Made by a program: the position numbers and the translations under genes. A DNA stretch of 64,000 nucleotides from Escallonia rubra (taxonomy: Eukaryota; Streptophyta; Magnoliopsida; Escalloniales; Escalloniaceae): contig JAVXUO010002900.1 of assembly GCA_033065855.1 (NCBI GenBank), positions 119,708 to 183,707 of the forward strand, given 5' to 3'. The notes under the pieces were generated by a model. That model saw only the letters and a list, made by a program, of their open reading frames with translations. It was not told where the DNA came from and made no database searches. Positions 58,831 to 64,000 of the stretch are shown piece by piece (position 1 is the first letter of the stretch; the number at the start of each line of letters is the position of its first letter).

Positions 58831-59766
58831 CAGGACAAGAAAGAAAGGAACGACTTGATCGTCGTTCATCAACTATATTAGTTGCACTTCACTTTCATCA
58901 CTATAGATCCAATAGGTGTCAAAGATGATCTAGTGACGGAACTGAAATGTCATCGGCGAACAGTGGAGTGCGATTATCAACTTGAAATAAGAAGTACAAC
59001 CTTCACTTAGATGCAACTTGGTTACGGCCGGTTGTTTATGTTCCACTTGTTTTGCAAGGTTCATTACTCTTCTTAGTTGTTAATGAGCGATGACGGAAGC
59101 CTCGAGAACTGAGTCATTTTTCAAATCATTATATGTTTTAACCGAGCTAGTTTGCTCATGTCTGAACTCATTGAAAAGACCCGGTTGATCTGAAAGGGAT
59201 TTATAAAGGTTAGATTTGTCTTCATGTTCTTGAGTTGTGGATTGTCTTGCCTGCACACGCATAAAATATCAATCTCAACAGAAAGAAATTACATAATACA
59301 GTTGATCGGTACGTATCTCAAGGTGATATACCACTTTGATTGCTGTTTATCTGGACCTAATTCACTTTTTAAGTCAGCCCTCATTGATAAATATAAGAGA
59401 AATGGTACTTGAATCGGACAACTTGTAGTATAATATGATCAACTTGAATTGGCCTGTCTAATTCAGACTGGAAGCTTTGGTTGCTTCACTGGTCTCTCCA
59501 ATAAGGCCACAACTGGTCAGTTAATTTATTGTATGTATTTGTATACATTCACATAGGTAAAGCCGTGAAGTTCATTGCTTTCGATCGAGGTACATTAGCT
59601 GTAAACGGACGCCTTGAACAGGCAAGGCGGCAGTCCAGCTCCTATCCATTAGCAGAGCCGTTTATCCAAAGGATGCAGAGGGAATTTTTATTGCACTTAA
59701 CCGTTGTGTCAATAATATGTAAATCTTGTTGCTGATGCTTTTATTTGTCACTAAATAGGGAATCCT
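58831..59766. other. Intergenic DNA
   Basis: No gene or bounded repeat is recognised. The short open stretches here are without features. Confidence 0.4.
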
Positions 59767-60595
59767 TGGCGCTGAAATAGTATGCTACAAACGGAGATCC
59801 TAAGAAACCGACCGATCTGAAGCGAACCATTTTGAAGTCATGATGAAAAAATTGCGGCAAAAACTTAGATAGTTCAGCAACAGGTGTTTGACATCCGTCG
59901 TTACAAAAATAACACTTTTTCAACGACAGATGTCAATAGCGACAAATACTTGATTGAAAACCTTTTCCAATGGCTCAATTTATTACCCAAGCATGCATGA
60001 GAAACCTTAAACAAATACTTGATTGAAAACCTTCTCCATGCACTTCAATTGATTACGTACCTAGATGCTACTTCTTAGTCGCACCAAATAAATTATCTAC
60101 ACTAATCAAAGTATGAGATCAAAATAATATATAATTACACATCAAATGAAATAGAGATCAAGTTCTTAGCACTGAAATAGTACGCTACAAATGGAGATCC
60201 TAAGAAATTCACCGACTTGAAGTGGACCGATGGTAATTTCTGGCAAAAACCTAGCAGCATCGGGCACAAAAAAAGGGTCATCGCTGGGGAGTTTAGCCAC
60301 AAGCGTTTGACATCCGTCCTTCCAAAAAGGCATTTCTAAAGCGACAAATATCAAATCGCCTAAGTTTTAGCGACAAGTAGATACACCCCAGCCACGGCTT
60401 AGTTAATTTTTCCCAATGGCTTGATTAATTACTCATGCCTGCATGATAAACCTTAAATAAAAACTTGATTGAAAATCTTCTCCATGCACTTCTCAATGGA
60501 TAACGTAGGTGGTACTTCTTAATCACACAAAATAAATTATCTACACTAATCAAAGTATTAGATCACAATAACACATAATTACACATCAAATGAAC
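59767..60595. repeat. Direct tandem duplication with a 400-bp period downstream of the WD40 gene
   Basis: Bases about 59767-60150 and 60167-60595 are diverged direct copies. Shared phrases include ctgaaatagta.gctacaaa, ggagatcctaagaaa, tgacatccgtc, tctacactaatcaaagtat and ataattacacatcaaatgaa. They abut the 3' end of the minus-strand WD40 gene. No coding capacity is seen. Confidence 0.8.
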
Positions 60596-60671
60596 AAATA
60601 AACATGGTTCCGGCTCCTAAAAAGTGCACCAACCATGAAGATGTGAGTCCGAATATCCACACAAACGAAAT

Positions 60672-62030
60672 TTAACACTTCCATTTGGAAAGATCAGCCG
60701 AGTAGCCACCGCTTAAACTCGACACCACGACCTGCCACACCCTGATCTCGCCATCAAAGCTTCCGCTAAACACCTTAACGCCACCTCCTGCCTCTGCAGC
60801 TGCCAACGCAGTCCGGTCCTCAATTGTCACCAACGAGCGCACCGGCTTCTCGTGCCCGTTCAGCACAGTCAAGCAACAGTACTTTCCTTCATGCCCACGC
60901 TGCCAAACCCTCACACTCTTGTCGGCCGATCCACTGAACAACAAGTCACAAGCATTCGTCAGGCACAGTATCGCCTTCGAGTGTCCCCTCAAGGCGCCGC
61001 TCACCACCATGTGGTTGGCACTGTCCTCCCTCTCCCACACCAGAATAGACCTATCGCAGGCGCCCGAAAACAGCACCGATCCGTCGCCGTTTAACGCCAG
61101 TGCGTTCACCGCCGACTTGTGCTTCTCTAGCGTGGCGATCAGTCTATGCCTTTTCTCTCCTGCAGGCCTTCCCCACACCTTAATCCTCCGGTCAGCCGAC
61201 GCCGTATAAATCGTGCTATCTTTTGCCACTACGACGGCGTTTATGGCATCATCGTGTGCTTTAACCGACTCGACACATCGGAAATCTGAAGTTCTCCATA
61301 TCTTCATGTACTTGTCCCATGATACTGAACACATGAAGTCCCCACCGGTTAACGCTAACCCTGAAACGGCGTCGTTGTGTTCGATCCATAGTCGCTTCTT
61401 ATGTCGCCTGACATGAACGTAATTCTTCGGCAGAATCAGACGGCGTAAGCGGTCTTCGAGAGTAGGGAGTGTGGCAACCAGTTTGTGCCGCTTGGCCGGT
61501 GTTAAGAGCCAGACGCGGATTTTGGAGTCTTGGTGTGCGGTGAAAACGTGGGTGTTGGAGAAAGTGACGGATTTTACGGAGCCCGAGGAGGGATCGTGGG
61601 CGTTAAAGGTGTCAAGGAGGACGTAAGTGGTGGCGTCATAGACGTGGATGTGGTTGCCGGAGACGGCGTAGAGGAGGTGGCGGTGGAGTACGAGGGAGTT
61701 GATGACTTGGCGGTGGTTGAGGGAGGTGAGGTAGTGGTGGGTGACGGCGAGGTTTAGAGTTTCGGAGGAGAGCTTGGTCTGGAGGGAAGGGACAGACGGG
61801 AGGGTCTGGAGGGAGAGGTTGCTCTCGAGGCTGCTGATGGTGGTTTGGGAGGTTGACGATGTACTTGAGGTGCTTGTGTCAGAAAAGAGGTGTTTTGGTG
61901 CTGGATTTTCGGGTGGGAGCGGGGCGGTGGTGTAGTAGTCGGCGGTGGAAATGCAGTTGGTGGTGGAGCATGTGGCCAGCCATGATCGTACCTTCATGGT
62001 GCCGGCAAAGAGATCAGAAGAGAGTTTCAA
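60672..62030 (-). CDS. JINGUBANG-like WD40-repeat protein
   Basis: This is an intronless gene for a WD40 beta-propeller of 452 residues (441 if the second ATG at 61997 is used). After a serine/threonine-rich N-terminal 90 residues, about seven WD repeats can be seen. They end in, for example, NHIHVYDA, DSKIRVWLL, DKYMKIWRT, DRRIKVWGR, DRSILVWER, DKSVRVWQR and DGEIRVWQV. The spacing and the start of the propeller (HHYLTSLNHRQVINSLVLH) are typical of the plant JINGUBANG family; the founding member restrains pollen germination by binding a TCP factor. The function of this copy is inferred only as a protein-interaction scaffold. A TATA box lies only about 35 bases before the first ATG, which favours MKVRSWLATC as the true start. 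Confidence 0.88.
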   Translation of the reverse strand: MKLSSDLFAGTMKVRSWLATCSTTNCISTADYYTTAPLPPENPAPKHLFSDTSTSSTSSTSQTTISSLESNLSLQTLPSVPSLQTKLSSETLNLAVTHHYLTSLNHRQVINSLVLHRHLLYAVSGNHIHVYDATTYVLLDTFNAHDPSSGSVKSVTFSNTHVFTAHQDSKIRVWLLTPAKRHKLVATLPTLEDRLRRLILPKNYVHVRRHKKRLWIEHNDAVSGLALTGGDFMCSVSWDKYMKIWRTSDFRCVESVKAHDDAINAVVVAKDSTIYTASADRRIKVWGRPAGEKRHRLIATLEKHKSAVNALALNGDGSVLFSGACDRSILVWEREDSANHMVVSGALRGHSKAILCLTNACDLLFSGSADKSVRVWQRGHEGKYCCLTVLNGHEKPVRSLVTIEDRTALAAAEAGGGVKVFSGSFDGEIRVWQVVVSSLSGGYSADLSKWKC

Positions 62031-62062
62031 ATGAGAGAGAAAGGGAGAGGGATGAGAGGAAA

Positions 62063-62070
62063 GTTATATA
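62063..62070 (-). promoter_or_regulatory. TATA box of the WD40 gene
   Basis: On the minus strand the sequence reads ctctatataac. A start site about 30 bases downstream would fall near 62038, leaving under 10 bases before the first ATG (62030) but about 40 before the second (61997). Confidence 0.55.
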
Positions 62071-62071
62071 G

Positions 62072-62984
62072 AGAGGGGGATGGTCGAAGCGTGGGGGAGA
62101 GCAGTCTGGTGGGCCTAATTGGTTTGGGATGGGGTGGGGTTGCGGGTGGTTGGGGTAGGATGATTAAGAGTTAAGACAGAGATATGTGAATATTGTGGTC
62201 CGAGGTTGTGAGTGTGAACCAACTAGGCAGTATGGGTCTTGATGGGCTAGTTTTTTTAAAATGTCGGACAGAAAGGCTATGATCCAATTGGCAGGAGCCA
62301 TCGCTGCTATATGTCGGAGTCGAAGTGCAAAGGGAGTTTGCGTGTAGAGCATATGCAGAGTGAGGACATATGTTTGTCCCAGCAAGAAACGACGGACAGG
62401 AGACTCGAATCTAAGTGGTATGCATTAATTACCAACTCCATGTTAGTCTTAATAGGCTAGTTTGTTGTGCTTATGGGAAGAAAGTTTAATGTTACTTACT
62501 GTGAATCATATGACGCGTTATAACTGCATGACATCTAGGAATAGTAACATATTAATTCGCTATCAGTTAAAAGCTTCTCCCTCGTTAAATTTCATCTCTT
62601 TGTTCAATAATGCTTTCAAAAAATCGCTACAAAGAAAACTTCAATAAGAAACAAGAAAACAACTTTCATAGCATAACGTAATGGAATAGTACAAGGTGTT
62701 GCTATACCATCGTGGCTACGCACTTTTGGACCGCTCTTGGATCTCTCTCCCATGACACGTCAACTTTTCAACGGTCTAAGTTCAATGCTACAGTCCTGTC
62801 AACCCAACGCGCACCATTAAGTAACATACTTTTCTTCTTTGCTAAGTAACCCAAAATCTCGATACGTCAACTTTTCAACTGTCAAAGTTCAACACCTCCA
62901 AACGGTTAACTCGAACCGCATGCTCAAGTGACGTGCGTGTCCTCTTTCTTTCTGTTTTTCTTATTTTTATCCGAAGTGTTCAAG
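62072..62984. other. Upstream flank of the WD40 gene
   Basis: No gene is recognised. A direct repeat, acgtcaacttttcaac, occurs at about 62757 and 62865 with similar following sequence (g.tc.aagttcaa), so the two are copies of a unit with a period of about 108 bases. Confidence 0.5.
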
Positions 62985-62987
62985 TGA

Positions 62988-63345
62988 GCGGGTCGGCCTT
63001 CCCAAGTCCATGGGGTCGGCCTCCCCAGTGTCATGGAGTTGGCCTACCCAAAACTTTATAGGGTCGGCCTCTCTATTTCATGGAGGTCGCCCTTTGCAAC
63101 TCTTTAATTAGAGGGACTGTCGAAGCCCCAATGTCGTCGGCATCCTCCCCAACTCCTTACTTAGGGGGGTCAGTCTCCCCATTATCATGGGGTCTGCCTC
63201 CCCATCTCCTTAGGAGGGTCAGCCTCCTTAACCCTTTAGAGGGTCGGCCTCCCCAACTCCTTAGGGGGTCGGCCTCCCCAGTGTTACGGGGTCGGCCTCC
63301 CCACTGTCATGGTTGGTCGGCCTCTCCAATGCAGCAAGGATTAGA
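62988..63345. repeat. GC-rich minisatellite, unit about 23-26 bp
   Basis: About a dozen imperfect copies of a unit starting gggtcggcctcccca are followed by variable ends such as actccttag or gtgtcatg. It gives a leucine/proline/serine-rich open frame on the + strand that I regard as an artefact. GC content rises sharply here compared with the rest of the window. Confidence 0.9.
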
Positions 63346-63394
63346 CTTTTCAATACAACAAGGGTCGCATTCCCTAATCCCTTGGGGGCTCCCG

Positions 63395-63850
63395 ACTCCA
63401 CGACACTCGTCGCTTGTGCCTGAGCGTCGTCTTCGTGTCATGTGCCCACGACATGACAACTGATTCCGCGACACCAATTGTCCACGCCTAAGCGTCGTCC
63501 CTACATCACGTGCCCCCAGCATGTAGCCTAACCCCACAACATCTGTCGTTGCGGCCGTGCATCATTCCCATGTCACATGTCCCCGACACCGCACACACTC
63601 TGTTGTGCCCATACACCATGCTTCTTATACAGTCGCCCCCCCGACTCTTTGTCATACTACCGTGCCCCGGCACACCATACACCCCGTCGAACCCATGCGT
63701 TGGGCCACTGATACAGTCGTTCCACATGGCTCTGTCACACTACATGTCATCGGCACTACACGCACTCCACTGCGCCCATGCCGCGTTGCTTATACAGGCG
63801 TGCCCCTGGCTCTCTATCATATTATCGCGTCGCCGTGTTGGTCCATCCTT
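63395..63850. repeat. Second and third nested tandem repeats, units about 67 and 85 bp
   Basis: From about 63400 to 63600, three diverged copies with a period near 67 bases share tgagcgtcgtc/taagcgtcgtcc and catgtgcccacgacat-type phrases. From about 63608 to 63850, three copies with a period near 85 bases share gcccatac/gcccatgc, ttatacag.cg and ggctct.t.tca.a.ta. Together with the minisatellite this suggests one repeat-rich element, possibly a retrotransposon terminal or untranslated region, running off the window end. Confidence 0.65.
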
Positions 63851-64000
63851 TTTACCACACCATACGCACCTTGCCCTAGTCGTGGAACATGCTTCGACCC
63901 ACTCCCTGAAGTGTGCAGCATCCTGCAGGGATAAGCGACTCCTCCGGGACACTATCTCTACCAGGGAGCTTCAAGTGCTCCGACATGAGGACATCCCTTC

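Noticed and set aside
62988-63345. CRISPR-like repeat array
   Set aside because: The units are contiguous, imperfect and without unique spacers, in a plant nuclear context.
63080-63463. 127-codon leucine/proline-rich open frame
   Set aside because: It is a direct translation of the gggtcggcctcccca minisatellite.

Overview
The window is nuclear DNA of a flowering plant, most likely a eudicot. The genes have short GT-AG introns in an AT-rich background, TATA-type promoters and many small transposons. Their products are plant-specific or plant-type: phloem P-proteins, the plant form of METTL14, plant cyclin L and a JINGUBANG-type WD40 protein. The sequence alone does not identify the species.

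The main feature is a cluster of five SIEVE ELEMENT OCCLUSION-related (SEO/SEOR, phloem P-protein) genes, all on the + strand and all with the same seven-exon plan. Four lie together: SEO-1 (3591-6506), SEO-2 (9678-13561), SEO-3 (15902-19571) and SEO-4 (21702-25619). The fifth, SEO-5 (43533-47183), stands about 18 kb further on, beyond two unrelated genes. SEO-2, -3 and -4 are young tandem duplicates with a repeat unit of about 5.8-6.2 kb that includes flanking DNA. SEO-1 and SEO-5 are older, diverged members. I assembled every coding exon by hand from splice sites and reading phase; the predicted proteins are about 653, 698, 697, 700 and 709 residues. SEO-1 has lost the C-terminal cysteine motif through premature stops and appears to use a GC-AG intron.

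Between SEO-4 and SEO-5 lies an intact gene for the plant METTL14-type subunit of the mRNA m6A writer (coding 28215-33365, with a likely 5' UTR exon near 26700-26795). A second, orphan copy of its promoter and 5' UTR exon sits between SEO-3 and SEO-4 (about 20230-21137). The tandem duplication that made SEO-3/SEO-4 therefore carried the neighbour's promoter with it. Further on is an intronless, C-terminally truncated cyclin-L copy (39066-39965) that looks like a retrocopy.

The last 17 kb are gene-poor. They hold a tRNA-Thr(UGU) gene, a single-exon mS38-like mitochondrial ribosomal protein gene (49743-50141), weak exon-like relics near 51540-52200, an intronless WD40 gene on the minus strand (60672-62030) and a GC-rich block of nested tandem repeats (about 62985-63900).

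Several small mobile elements can be delimited by inverted termini and target-site duplications: a Pack-MULE-like element (1660-2380), a 136-bp MULE-type MITE (27171-27306), a Tourist/Harbinger-type MITE (33751-34531) and a tRNA-derived SINE (about 37449-37578). The most interesting biology is the evolution of the SEO array: duplication with a captured promoter, mosaic paralogues, copy-number variation of promoter repeats, and a promoter block conserved even in the distant SEO-5.
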